This document shows, piece after piece, positions 8,074-16,173 of a DNA stretch of 64,000 nt (positions are counted from its first letter, which is position 1; each line of letters starts with the position of its first letter). The DNA is from Alphaproteobacteria bacterium (GTDB lineage: Bacteria; Pseudomonadota; Alphaproteobacteria; Micropepsales; Micropepsaceae): contig JAATGP010000008.1 of the NCBI GenBank assembly GCA_015654635.1, forward strand, positions 62,001 to 126,000, in the 5' to 3' direction. A model generated the notes under the pieces. That model saw only the letters and a list, made by a program, of their open reading frames with translations. It did no database searches and had not been told where the DNA came from. Made by a program: the position numbers and the translations under genes.

Positions 8074-8535
8074 ATGAGCCTTGAAAGCGTGCGCGCCGAT
8101 CTGGCCGCCAGAGCACCGGACCTGCAGATCGTGGAACTCCAAACCCCCACCTCAACAGTGGAACTGGCCGCTCAGGGCCACGGCGTTGCGCCTGCGCAAA
8201 TCGCCAAAACGCTGTCCTTGCGGGCGGAGGGACGGGTGTTTCTTGTGGTGATGCGCGGCGACGCCAGGCTCGATAACAAAAAGGCCAAGGCCACCTTCGG
8301 CGGCAAGGTCAGCATGCTAGGGGCGCAAGAGGTGGAAGCCGTCACCGGACATCCGGTCGGCGGTGTCTGTCCATTCGGTTTGAAGACGCCGCTCCCGGTC
8401 TACTGCGATGTCTCGCTTAAGGCTTTCACCGAGGTCGTCCCGGCGGCGGGCTCTATCTACTCTGCTGTCCGCCTTCCGCCGCTGCGTTTGGCGGCACTGG
8501 CAGGCGCCGAATGGGTGGATGTGGCGAAGTTTTAA
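8074..8535 (+). CDS. YbaK/EbsC-family aminoacyl-tRNA deacylase
   Basis: A 153-residue single-domain YbaK/ProX editing protein. The family hydrolyses mischarged tRNA(Pro), YbaK itself acting on Cys-tRNA(Pro). Visible family features are the basic block NKKAKATFGGKV, GHPVGGVCPFG (residues 92-102) and the C-terminal glycine/serine segment. It follows metQ by 5 bp and is probably co-transcribed. A proof-reader that removes cysteine from tRNA(Pro) in a sulfur-uptake operon would guard against miscoding when cysteine rises; that link is inference. Confidence 0.88.
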   Translation: MSLESVRADLAARAPDLQIVELQTPTSTVELAAQGHGVAPAQIAKTLSLRAEGRVFLVVMRGDARLDNKKAKATFGGKVSMLGAQEVEAVTGHPVGGVCPFGLKTPLPVYCDVSLKAFTEVVPAAGSIYSAVRLPPLRLAALAGAEWVDVAKF

Positions 8536-8867
8536 ATCGGCGCCGTGCGATCACGGTAGGCGCGCGGTATTTCCACGAATATTCTGTAGAGGCTTACATA
8601 AGTACGGTTGTGGTACGGGGTATAACTCAACCCGCGACTTATCGCTGTAAAATTCCATTGACTCTATCAAAACAGTCGACATACTGGGCATACTAAGGCG
8701 GGCCAGCTCCGCGATGCCGGTCTGCGCCGGTGAATGGAATCGAAAGGGCTTTCATGGGGCGTTGTCAGTAAAGCCTGGGGCTGCCGGCGCGCAGGCCCAA
8801 TTTCCATTCTGAATTCATCACGAATTTTAGCGGGGGCGAACATCCGTTCCGCCCGAGGGGTAGTGCT
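8536..8867. other. Intergenic region before the TonB receptor operon
   Basis: A 332-bp gap. It contains the candidate operator at 8658-8681 and an AT-rich stretch around 8580-8660. GAGGGG lies just before the receptor start codon. I see no terminator after the YbaK gene and no RNA gene. Confidence 0.5.
8658..8681. promoter_or_regulatory. Candidate Rrf2 operator, site B
   Basis: TTGACTCTATCAAAACAGTC (8658-8677) continues into GACAT. It aligns without gaps to the sites at 19669-19693 and 24109-24133 (consensus TTGAGTCTATCAAA then GTAGAC). It lies about 190 bp before the TonB receptor that heads the monooxygenase operon. Confidence 0.55.
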
Positions 8868-11153
8868 ATGTCTTTTGTCCATCCGGTTCGTTCGCACCGC
8901 GCCATTCTTCTTGCGGGCATTTCCGTTCTCGCCTTGAGCGGGGCCGCCGCCGCCGAAACCGATTCCGGCGTTCAACTCGCGTCTGCCGCCGACAGTCCGC
9001 GTTATGGTTCGGATTCGAAGGAAGAAGTGCTGGTCACAGCGACCCGGCGTACCGAGCCGCTGCAGAAAGTGCCGCTGGCCGTGACCGTGGTCGACGGCGA
9101 CATCGCAGCCTTTCAGAATCTGAATAACATCAACGCCATCGCATCTGTTGTCCCCAGCCTCAATTTCCGCGATGGCACCTCCAACAAAGACCAAGGCTTG
9201 TTCATTCGCGGCGTCGGCACGGTCACCACCTCGCCCGGTGCGGAACCGTCGGTTTCGACCGTGGTGGACGGTGTGGTGCTGGTGCGGCCGGGCGAGGCAA
9301 CGCAAGATCTTCTCGATGTCGAGCACATCGAGGTTTTGCGCGGGCCGCAGGGAACGCTGTTTGGCAAGAACGCCTCAGCGGGTGTCGTCAACATCGTCAC
9401 CCGTCAGCCCACAGACGAATTTCAAGGCAGCGCCGATATCTCTTATTTCGAGGGCAACGAAGTGCGCGCCCATGCCAGCCTTTCGGGACCGCTGGAGAAA
9501 GGCAAAATCGACGGCCTCATCAGCGTTTTCGTCGGCAGTTATGACGGCAATGTCGATAACGTCTATTTGAACAAGACGGTAAACGGCTACGACCGCTATG
9601 GCACCCGTGCCAAGCTGGCTTTCACGCCCTCGTCGGACCTCAAGATCACGCTCTCGGCCGATTATCTCTATTCCAAGTCCACAGAAGTCAGTGTCTTCAC
9701 CAGCACCGATACAAGCTATCCTGGCGGTGTCGTTACGCATAACGCGGCCTACAACACGCTGCTGGCACCGGTTGTCATCACGCCGGACAATACCAAGATC
9801 AGCGCCAACCAGCCGACCTATGTGATCGACAACAATGCCGGCTTTTCGGGGCAAGCCGATTGGAGCTTGGGCGGCTACACGCTGACCTCGGTCACGGCCT
9901 ACCGCAAATGGCACAACAACCAAGTGGTCGATAACGACGGCACCGCCGCGACGGCCTACGTCAAGCAGATCGTCGATCACGGCATTTTGGATTTCGATCA
10001 ATATTCTGAGGAAGCGCGCATCGCCTCGCCCCAAGGCCAATTCGTCGATTACGTCGCGGGTCTCTATTACCTGCACGCCGTGGATTCGGAAACCTATCAG
10101 CGCACCGACGTTGCCACCAACGGCATCACCAACAACGGCATTGCCCATTACGGCACGCTGAACGACAACGCCTCGCTCTTTGCCGAAGCCACCGTCAATA
10201 TTACGGATCGTTTCCGCGCCATCCTCGGCGGGCGCGTCATCTATGACGATCTCTCCCGCCAGCATTATCGCAATGCCACCGCCGCCGACAGCGGCATCGC
10301 GGTGTCCTCGCCCTATACCAAGGACGCCACCGTGAAGTTCGGTTATGCCGACCGTTTCGGGCTGCAATATGATCTTGCCGATGGCGTATTGGCTTATGGT
10401 AGCTATGCCCGTGGCTATAAAGGCCCGGCCTACAACGTCTTCTTCAACATGGTGCCGGCGACGCAAGGCGCCCCCTTGTCACCGGAAACGTCCGACTCGT
10501 TCGAACTCGGCTTGAAATCCACCCTTTGGGACAACACGCTGGTGCTCAACCTGGCGGCCTTCCACACCATCTTCGACAATTTCCAGGCCAATTTCCCCAA
10601 TCTGATCAACGGCACCGTCGTGACCAATCTCGTCAATGCGGGTTCGGTGCTGACTCAGGGCGTGGAAGGCGATTTTTCCGCCACACCGGTGGAAAATCTC
10701 ACCTTCGCGGGTGCCTTTGCCTATACCGATGCACATGTCGATAAGACCGCTATCGTCGGCCGCAATTGGCAGATCGCGGGCAAGCCGCTGCCCTTCACGC
10801 CGGCTTGGAAGCTCAATCTTCGCGCCAACTACCACATCGCCGTGGATGAGCGGTACGGGCTTGATTTCGGCAGCGATGGCCGCTGGCAGAGCAAGGTCCA
10901 GTACGACCTTTCGGAATCGCCCGACACCATCGAACAGGCCTTCGGCATCTGGGATGCCAATGTCACGCTCGGCGACAATGTTGCCAATTGGAGCTTCAGC
11001 GTCTTGGTCAAAAATATTCTCGACCAGCATTACGCCTCCTATTTGCAGTCGGCCGGTGCCACGGCGGCGCCGGGCTCTGCCGGTTATGTCCAGCGCTGGG
11101 TCCCGCGCGACGACAGCCGTTATGTCGGTGTCAACCTGCACAAATCGTTCTGA
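8868..11153 (+). CDS. TonB-dependent outer-membrane receptor
   Basis: A complete 761-residue receptor: signal peptide with cleavage near residue 30 (LALSGAAAAE), TonB-box-like EVLVTATRR at 53-61, plug domain with IEVLRGPQGTLFGKNASAG, then a beta-barrel ending in VGVNLHKSF. It is the large-substrate entry port at the head of an operon with an MFS transporter, a radical SAM enzyme, an FMN protein and an LLM monooxygenase. The ligand is likely an organosulfur compound judging from those neighbours (inference). Site B lies upstream. Confidence 0.93.
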   Translation: MSFVHPVRSHRAILLAGISVLALSGAAAAETDSGVQLASAADSPRYGSDSKEEVLVTATRRTEPLQKVPLAVTVVDGDIAAFQNLNNINAIASVVPSLNFRDGTSNKDQGLFIRGVGTVTTSPGAEPSVSTVVDGVVLVRPGEATQDLLDVEHIEVLRGPQGTLFGKNASAGVVNIVTRQPTDEFQGSADISYFEGNEVRAHASLSGPLEKGKIDGLISVFVGSYDGNVDNVYLNKTVNGYDRYGTRAKLAFTPSSDLKITLSADYLYSKSTEVSVFTSTDTSYPGGVVTHNAAYNTLLAPVVITPDNTKISANQPTYVIDNNAGFSGQADWSLGGYTLTSVTAYRKWHNNQVVDNDGTAATAYVKQIVDHGILDFDQYSEEARIASPQGQFVDYVAGLYYLHAVDSETYQRTDVATNGITNNGIAHYGTLNDNASLFAEATVNITDRFRAILGGRVIYDDLSRQHYRNATAADSGIAVSSPYTKDATVKFGYADRFGLQYDLADGVLAYGSYARGYKGPAYNVFFNMVPATQGAPLSPETSDSFELGLKSTLWDNTLVLNLAAFHTIFDNFQANFPNLINGTVVTNLVNAGSVLTQGVEGDFSATPVENLTFAGAFAYTDAHVDKTAIVGRNWQIAGKPLPFTPAWKLNLRANYHIAVDERYGLDFGSDGRWQSKVQYDLSESPDTIEQAFGIWDANVTLGDNVANWSFSVLVKNILDQHYASYLQSAGATAAPGSAGYVQRWVPRDDSRYVGVNLHKSF

Positions 11154-11196
11154 TCGCCAACGGGGGCGGCTGCGGCCGCTCTCCAAAGGATCGTCC

Positions 11197-12453
11197 GTGT
11201 CCCAATCCGTTCGCACCGCACTGATTTTGCTTCTGGTCACGGCCGGGATTCTCAACCAGGCCGACCGGCAGATCATTGCCCTGCTCAAGCCGATGATGGA
11301 GCTGGACCTCGGCTGGAGCGATGCCACCTATGGCACGCTGGTGGCGGCTTTCCAGCTCGCGGCGGCTCTGGCCTTTCCTCTGGCGGGCTGGTTCGTGGAC
11401 CGGGTTGAGCCGCGATGGGCCAATGCGGCGGCGGTGGGATCCTGGAGCATCGCTGCGGCCGCGCATGGCATCGCCAGTTCCTTCGGGCAGTTTCTTACGG
11501 CGCGGATCGGTCTTGGCGCCACCGAAGCTTTGGGCACGCCGATCACCATCAAGACTTTGGCGGTGATGTTTGAAGACGCCAAGGCCCGTTCGTTTTATCT
11601 CGGCTTGATGGGTGGGGTTGGCGCCATTGGGGCCATTGCCGTGCCGTTCATCGTGCCCAATCTTGCCGTCACGCTGGGCTGGCGCTGGACCTTTGCGGTT
11701 GCGGGCGCGGCGGGATTGGTCTGGGCAATCGCCTGGCTTGTGGTGGCGCGCTCGGCCTCCTGGCACTGGCAAGGCGCCGGGCCTGTAGAAGAGCGCCCAA
11801 GCTGGGGCGGCATTCTCAAAGACCGGCGAACCTGGTCGATCAGCGGCGCCAAGGTGCTTTCCGATCAAGCGTGGTGGTTCCTGCTGTTCTGGACACCGGA
11901 TTTCTTCCATCGCACCTTTCATCTGAGCGTGATCCAACTCGCCGCTCCGGTGGCTTGCGTCTATCTGATGTCTTCGCTGGGGGCGTTGTTGGGCGGGCTG
12001 GCGCCGCGGTTCTTGGGCCGGTTTGGCTGGTCGGTGCCAACCGTGCGGCGGCGGGTCATGCTTGCAGCGGGCCTCGTGATCGCGCCCGTGCCGCTGCTCT
12101 TTTATGTGCATGATCTGTGGGCGGCGGTGGCTTGGCTTGGCCTTGTGATCGGCGCCCATCAGGTATTTTCGGTCAACCTCTTTGGCGTCATCACCGATGT
12201 CATGCCCGCCAGCCGCGTCGGCCGTGTCACGGGCGTGGGCGCTTTCTGGGGCAATCTCGCCGGCATGGCGATTGTCCAGACCACCGGTTGGCTGCTCAGC
12301 GCCGGCATCGGCTATTTCCCAATGCTGGTCTTCACTGGTGTTGCCTATTTCGCGGCACCCTTCTGGCTGCGCCTGACGTTGCCGGAACACGCCCAAAGCG
12401 GTTCGCCGCGCCTTGATCAAGAGAGGATAGCATGTCTGCCGTCGGCCGAGTGA
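11197..12453 (+). CDS. MFS transporter
   Basis: A 418-residue major facilitator protein with about 12 hydrophobic segments. It has the helix 1 motif NQADRQIIALLKPMM, the loop 2-3 motif GWFVDRVEPRWAN and the helix 4-5 region ARIGLGATEALGTP, similar to anion:cation symporters of the ACS/hexuronate type. GTG 11197 is the start because AAAGGA stands 6 nt upstream; the frame stays open far into the preceding gene. Its 3' end overlaps the radical SAM gene by 22 nt. It probably moves the compound brought in by the TonB receptor across the inner membrane. Confidence 0.88.
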   Translation: MSQSVRTALILLLVTAGILNQADRQIIALLKPMMELDLGWSDATYGTLVAAFQLAAALAFPLAGWFVDRVEPRWANAAAVGSWSIAAAAHGIASSFGQFLTARIGLGATEALGTPITIKTLAVMFEDAKARSFYLGLMGGVGAIGAIAVPFIVPNLAVTLGWRWTFAVAGAAGLVWAIAWLVVARSASWHWQGAGPVEERPSWGGILKDRRTWSISGAKVLSDQAWWFLLFWTPDFFHRTFHLSVIQLAAPVACVYLMSSLGALLGGLAPRFLGRFGWSVPTVRRRVMLAAGLVIAPVPLLFYVHDLWAAVAWLGLVIGAHQVFSVNLFGVITDVMPASRVGRVTGVGAFWGNLAGMAIVQTTGWLLSAGIGYFPMLVFTGVAYFAAPFWLRLTLPEHAQSGSPRLDQERIACLPSAE

Positions 12454-13679
12454 GATACCGCAGCGAACCGTCATTCGAGGAGGTCGCTGCCCGCTATCCG
12501 AATTTTCCGCGCCTCATCGCCCTTAAGATCGATGTCCATCGCCGTGGCGTCTATTACACCCAGCGCGCTCTCAGCAATGTCGATCCCGAGAAGCATCAGA
12601 TTTATGGCTGGAACGGCATCAGCTTTCCCCATTCCTTGCTGCTGCGCGACGGTACGACATTGCTGGTGATGCCGCAGACGCCAGACAAGGACCCCTTCGT
12701 GGTCGATTTCTTCGACGGCGCCTTCTGGCTCCTGAATGACGGCGCGGTGGTAGAGGAGGTCGAGATTTGGCCCAAGCCGCGCTATTACGACAATCTGACA
12801 CGTTCTGGCCTGCGCATGGGCGATGTGGTCTCGGCCCGCCCGCAGCGGCTGGACCTTTTCGTCACCAGCTTTTGCTATTTCTATCACGTCGACGAGCAAG
12901 GCTGTAAATTCTGCAGCTTGCCCAAGCTGCACAAAACGCTGCGCTCGGAACACAAGCTGCCCACCCGGCTGAATGTAGACGATGTGCGCGAATGCTTCAC
13001 GGAGGCGTTGAAGGAGGCTGGCCGCTTCACCAATATCCACATCACCGGCGGCACCATGGTGAAGGGCTCCGATGTCGGCGATCTCGAAGTCGATTATTAC
13101 ATCGAGATCCTCAAAGCCATCGGCGATACCTTCGAGGCCAAGAAATTCCCCAGTCAGCTTCTGGCCACCTCGTATAACGAACGTCAGCTTGCCAAGCTGA
13201 AAGAAAACACCGGTCTTTCCAGCTTCACCGCCGATATCGAAGTCTTGAACGAAGAAAAGTTCAACTGGATCTGCCCCGGTAAGGCGCGCTGGGTTGGTTA
13301 CAAAGAATGGAAGGACCGGCTGGTGCGCGGCGTCGATGTGTTCGGCCGGGGCAATATCTCCACCGGCATCGTCGGCGGCGTGGAGATGGCCTCTCCCCAC
13401 GGCTTCACCTCAGAGGATGACGGGCTGAAAGCCACATTGGAGGAGGCCGAGTGGCTGGCCGAGCGCGGCGTCACCACGGTGCATGTCGTCTGGATGCCCG
13501 CCGCGGGCTCGCAATTTCACGATCTGAAGGCGCCATCGCTCGATTACTTCATCCGCCTCAGCCAAGGTTTGCAGGACATTCGTCTCAAATACGGCCTCAC
13601 GGTCGATTTCGATGACTACCGCCGCTGCGGCAACCATGCCGACAGCGATCTCGCCCGCCTTTATTACGCCGACAGGTGA
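12432..13679 (+). CDS. Radical SAM enzyme with CX9CX2C cluster motif
   Basis: A 415-residue protein. The [4Fe-4S] ligands appear to be Cys148, Cys158 and Cys161 (SFCYFYHVDEQGCKFCSLP), a CX9CX2C spacing instead of the usual CX3CX2C; Elp3 uses the same spacing but no Elp3 acetyltransferase domain is present. A GGT motif (HITGGTMVKG, about residue 203) fits the SAM-binding glycine motif. About 140 residues precede the core. The start overlaps the MFS gene and the stop abuts the FMN protein, so it is embedded in the operon. The reaction is unknown; modification or cleavage of an imported sulfur compound is plausible. Confidence 0.82.
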   Translation: MSAVGRVRYRSEPSFEEVAARYPNFPRLIALKIDVHRRGVYYTQRALSNVDPEKHQIYGWNGISFPHSLLLRDGTTLLVMPQTPDKDPFVVDFFDGAFWLLNDGAVVEEVEIWPKPRYYDNLTRSGLRMGDVVSARPQRLDLFVTSFCYFYHVDEQGCKFCSLPKLHKTLRSEHKLPTRLNVDDVRECFTEALKEAGRFTNIHITGGTMVKGSDVGDLEVDYYIEILKAIGDTFEAKKFPSQLLATSYNERQLAKLKENTGLSSFTADIEVLNEEKFNWICPGKARWVGYKEWKDRLVRGVDVFGRGNISTGIVGGVEMASPHGFTSEDDGLKATLEEAEWLAERGVTTVHVVWMPAAGSQFHDLKAPSLDYFIRLSQGLQDIRLKYGLTVDFDDYRRCGNHADSDLARLYYADR

Positions 13680-13684
13680 CCCCC

Positions 13685-14164
13685 ATGTCTCACGAAATAT
13701 CGCTCGATGCCTCCGTTATCGCGCTCTTCAACGATCCCGCCACCATCAAGGTCTTGGGCACGGTCGATAGCAATGGCGTGCCCCATGTGGTGGTCAAGCA
13801 ATCGGCCCATATCGCGGCGGATGGTAACATCCACTATCTCGAACTGATCGAATCCTCGCGCAGCAACGCCAATATGGTGCGCAGCATCTGGTTCGACGGC
13901 ACGGTGTCGTTCACCGCCATCGCCGATGAAGCCCATTCGGTCCAGATCAAAGGCAAGCCGATCAAGGCGCACATCACCGGCCCCTTGTTTCTTCAGCATT
14001 ATGAACGCTTGCATGATACCCATCCCGATGCCGATCTCGCCGCCGTCTGGGTCATCAAACCGCAGAAGGTGATTGACCAGAATCCGGCCACCCGCCGCGC
14101 GGTGGAAGCCGCCAAGCATCCCCATTTCGTCCATTTGGACAAATTGGCCAAGCGCGCCGGATAA
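13685..14164 (+). CDS. FMN-binding split-barrel (pyridoxamine-5'-phosphate oxidase-like) protein
   Basis: A 159-residue single-domain protein with the PNPOx-like pattern: TIKVLGTVDSNGVPHVVVKQ, then a middle strand YLELIESSRSNANMVRSIW where the SxxNxNM segment fits FMN phosphate binding, then VQIKGKPIKAHITG. The ATG at 13685 follows AGGTG; a GTG at 13676 overlaps the previous stop and is less likely. Situated between a radical SAM enzyme and an FMN-dependent monooxygenase, it could be the flavin reductase partner or a separate FMN enzyme. Confidence 0.75.
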   Translation: MSHEISLDASVIALFNDPATIKVLGTVDSNGVPHVVVKQSAHIAADGNIHYLELIESSRSNANMVRSIWFDGTVSFTAIADEAHSVQIKGKPIKAHITGPLFLQHYERLHDTHPDADLAAVWVIKPQKVIDQNPATRRAVEAAKHPHFVHLDKLAKRAG

Positions 14165-14202
14165 CATCGTCCCTTCCTCAAACGCCGTTTCTGGAGATAG
14201 CC

Positions 14203-15513
14203 TTGGCAGCGACGAAGAAGCAGATTCATCTTTCTGCCTTTTTGAATGGCGTCGGCCATCACGTGGCGGCGTGGCGCCATCCCAATGTCGACCCCAGCGG
14301 CGCCATTCGCTTCGACGCCTACCGCCGTGTTGTGGCGCTGGCCGAAGCAGCCAAATTCGATGCGGTCTTCTTTGCCGACAATCTGGCATTACCGCTGGCG
14401 CCGCCGGAACAATTGTCGAAGGGGGCGGTGGCCAATTTTTTTGAGCCGTCGAGCTTGCTGTTCGCGCTGGCGCCCCTCACCACACATATCGGTCTGATCG
14501 CAACAGTATCGTCGACCTATATGCCGCCCTTCCACACGGCGCGGAAATTCGCCTCCCTCGACCATATCAGTGGCGGACGGGCCGGGTGGAATCTCGTCAC
14601 CTCCGCCACCGATGCCGAAGCGCGCAATTTCGGCCTCAAAGACCAGATCGGCCATCAGGAGCGCTATGCCAGGGCCGCCGAGTATGTTGCGGTGGTAAAG
14701 GGCTTATGGAAAAGCTGGGATAAAGACCCTTATCTGTTCGACAAGGAAAGCGGCCGCTACTTCGATCCGGATAAGCTGCACATCCTCGATCATGAAGGGA
14801 CCTATTACTCCGTACGCGGCCCTTTGTCCTTGCCGCCGAGCCCGCAGGGCCATCCGGTGATTGTTCAGGCCGGCTCGTCGGACGATGGCCAGGCGCTGGC
14901 GGCGCAAACTGCCGAGATGGTGTTCACGGCACAGCCAGATCTTGCGGCAGCTACCGCCTTTGCCACTGGCCTCCGTGCCCGGCTAGCTGCTTTCGGCCGT
15001 TCCGCGGATGGCATTCGTATCATGCCAGGCCTGCAGCCCTTTGTCGGCGAGACGCGCGCGGAGGCACAGGCCAAATTCGATACGCTGCAAGCGCTGATCG
15101 ATCCGGCTGTGGGGCTTGGCCTTCTCTACGCCATGACCGGCATTCGCCTGTCGCCCGATAAGCTTGACGAGCCGGTCGAGACATTGGCGCTGAACGAAGG
15201 AATGCAAAGCCGTATCGCGCTCTTCAGCGAGCTTGGCCGCGGTCTCACCTTGCGGCAGTTGTTGTTGAAAGTCGCTGGCGCCCGCGGCCACTGGACCGTG
15301 ATCGGCACGCCGCAAGAGATTGCCGATCAGATCGAAGCCTGGATCGATGCGGGCGCCGCCGATGGTTTCAATATCATGGCCCCCATCCTGCCGGGCGGGC
15401 TGGAAGATTTCACCCGCCTCGTGGTGCCCGAACTCATCCGCCGTGGCCGCTTCCGCACCGGGTATGAAACAAGCACGCTTCGCCAGCATTTGGGTCTGTC
15501 ATCGGAGCAATGA
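14203..15513 (+). CDS. LLM-class flavin-dependent monooxygenase (NtaA/SnaA/DszA type)
   Basis: A 436-residue bacterial-luciferase-like monooxygenase. Family marks are AAKFDAVFFADN, TTHIGLIATVSSTYMPPFHTAR, the LDHISGGRAGWNLVTS block (residues ~122-137) and the C-terminal NIMAPILPGGLEDF segment. Members use reduced FMN and O2 to cleave C-S or C-N bonds, as in DszA, SnaA and nitrilotriacetate monooxygenase. The start is TTG 14203, with GGAGA 6 nt upstream. Last gene of the TonB receptor operon; the operon implies oxidative desulfurisation of an imported organosulfur compound (inference). Confidence 0.87.
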   Translation: MAATKKQIHLSAFLNGVGHHVAAWRHPNVDPSGAIRFDAYRRVVALAEAAKFDAVFFADNLALPLAPPEQLSKGAVANFFEPSSLLFALAPLTTHIGLIATVSSTYMPPFHTARKFASLDHISGGRAGWNLVTSATDAEARNFGLKDQIGHQERYARAAEYVAVVKGLWKSWDKDPYLFDKESGRYFDPDKLHILDHEGTYYSVRGPLSLPPSPQGHPVIVQAGSSDDGQALAAQTAEMVFTAQPDLAAATAFATGLRARLAAFGRSADGIRIMPGLQPFVGETRAEAQAKFDTLQALIDPAVGLGLLYAMTGIRLSPDKLDEPVETLALNEGMQSRIALFSELGRGLTLRQLLLKVAGARGHWTVIGTPQEIADQIEAWIDAGAADGFNIMAPILPGGLEDFTRLVVPELIRRGRFRTGYETSTLRQHLGLSSEQ

Positions 15514-15535
15514 CCCAAGCGATGGGCCGATCCTC

Positions 15536-15994
15536 TTAGCGCGACGGCGCCCGGCGTACCGCTTTGGTCTTCTTGCTGGATTTGGTCTGGGCAGCCTCCG
15601 CCAGGGTGATGTGGTCGAGCACGCCCGCCGCGGCATCGCGGACCTCGCGCATGATCTTGCGCACCATGCAAACCTTGTGGTCGCGGCAATCGGGGCAGGG
15701 GCGAAAGGCGGTGACACTGGCACAGGGAATGGGCGCCAGCGGGCCATCGATGGCGCGAACAATGTCGCCGATCATGATGGTATCGGCGGGCTTCAGGAGC
15801 AAATAGCCTCCCTTTTTGCCGCGGCGGCTATCGACCATGCCGTGACGGCGCAATTCCAAAAGTATCAGATCCAGAAATTTTTTGGGAATGTTCTGCGCCT
15901 CGGCAATGTCATTGGCTTGCAGCAGCTCATCGTCAGCGATCTCCGCCAAGGCGATCAGGGCCTTGAGGGCGTATTTGGCTTTTTGGGAAAGCAT
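15536..15994 (-). CDS. Rrf2-family transcriptional regulator with four C-terminal cysteines
   Basis: A 152-residue Rrf2 protein. The winged helix spans residues 1-75 (MLSQKAKYALKALIALAE; PKKFLDLILLELRRHGMVDSRRGKKGGYLLLK). A Cys cluster Cys91, Cys100, Cys103, Cys109 (CX8CX2CX5C) sits where IscR/NsrR-type proteins bind an Fe-S cluster, so a redox, iron or sulfur signal is likely. ATG 15994 is preceded by AGGGG at 6 nt; the frame extends to 16051 without a site. It is divergent from the HSL-fold hydrolase with a palindrome between. I propose it controls the sulfur genes around it, as CymR does in Firmicutes. Confidence 0.88.
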   Translation of the reverse strand: MLSQKAKYALKALIALAEIADDELLQANDIAEAQNIPKKFLDLILLELRRHGMVDSRRGKKGGYLLLKPADTIMIGDIVRAIDGPLAPIPCASVTAFRPCPDCRDHKVCMVRKIMREVRDAAAGVLDHITLAEAAQTKSSKKTKAVRRAPSR

Positions 15995-16100
15995 TCGATT
16001 CCCCTGATTGGGCCGCGTCTTTTTACACGGCGGCAGAGTAGAAACAAGCATTCGCCTCAGGGTGTCAATCTTGCGCTGGCGGTTCGAAGGCTGTTCGATT

Positions 16101-16134
16101 GTAATTCTATAGAAAGGCGATAGACTAGCTTTAC
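16101..16134. promoter_or_regulatory. Candidate Rrf2 operator, site F
   Basis: TCTAT (16106-16110) and ATAGA (16120-16124) with a 9-bp centre, flanked by GTAA (16101-16104) and TTAC (16131-16134) as an outer inverted repeat. It lies between the rrf2-type gene and the divergent hydrolase, so autoregulation is possible. Confidence 0.5.
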
Positions 16135-16173
16135 AAGCCGGGGAACCCGGCCCTACTCAAGCTTTGGGCCGTT

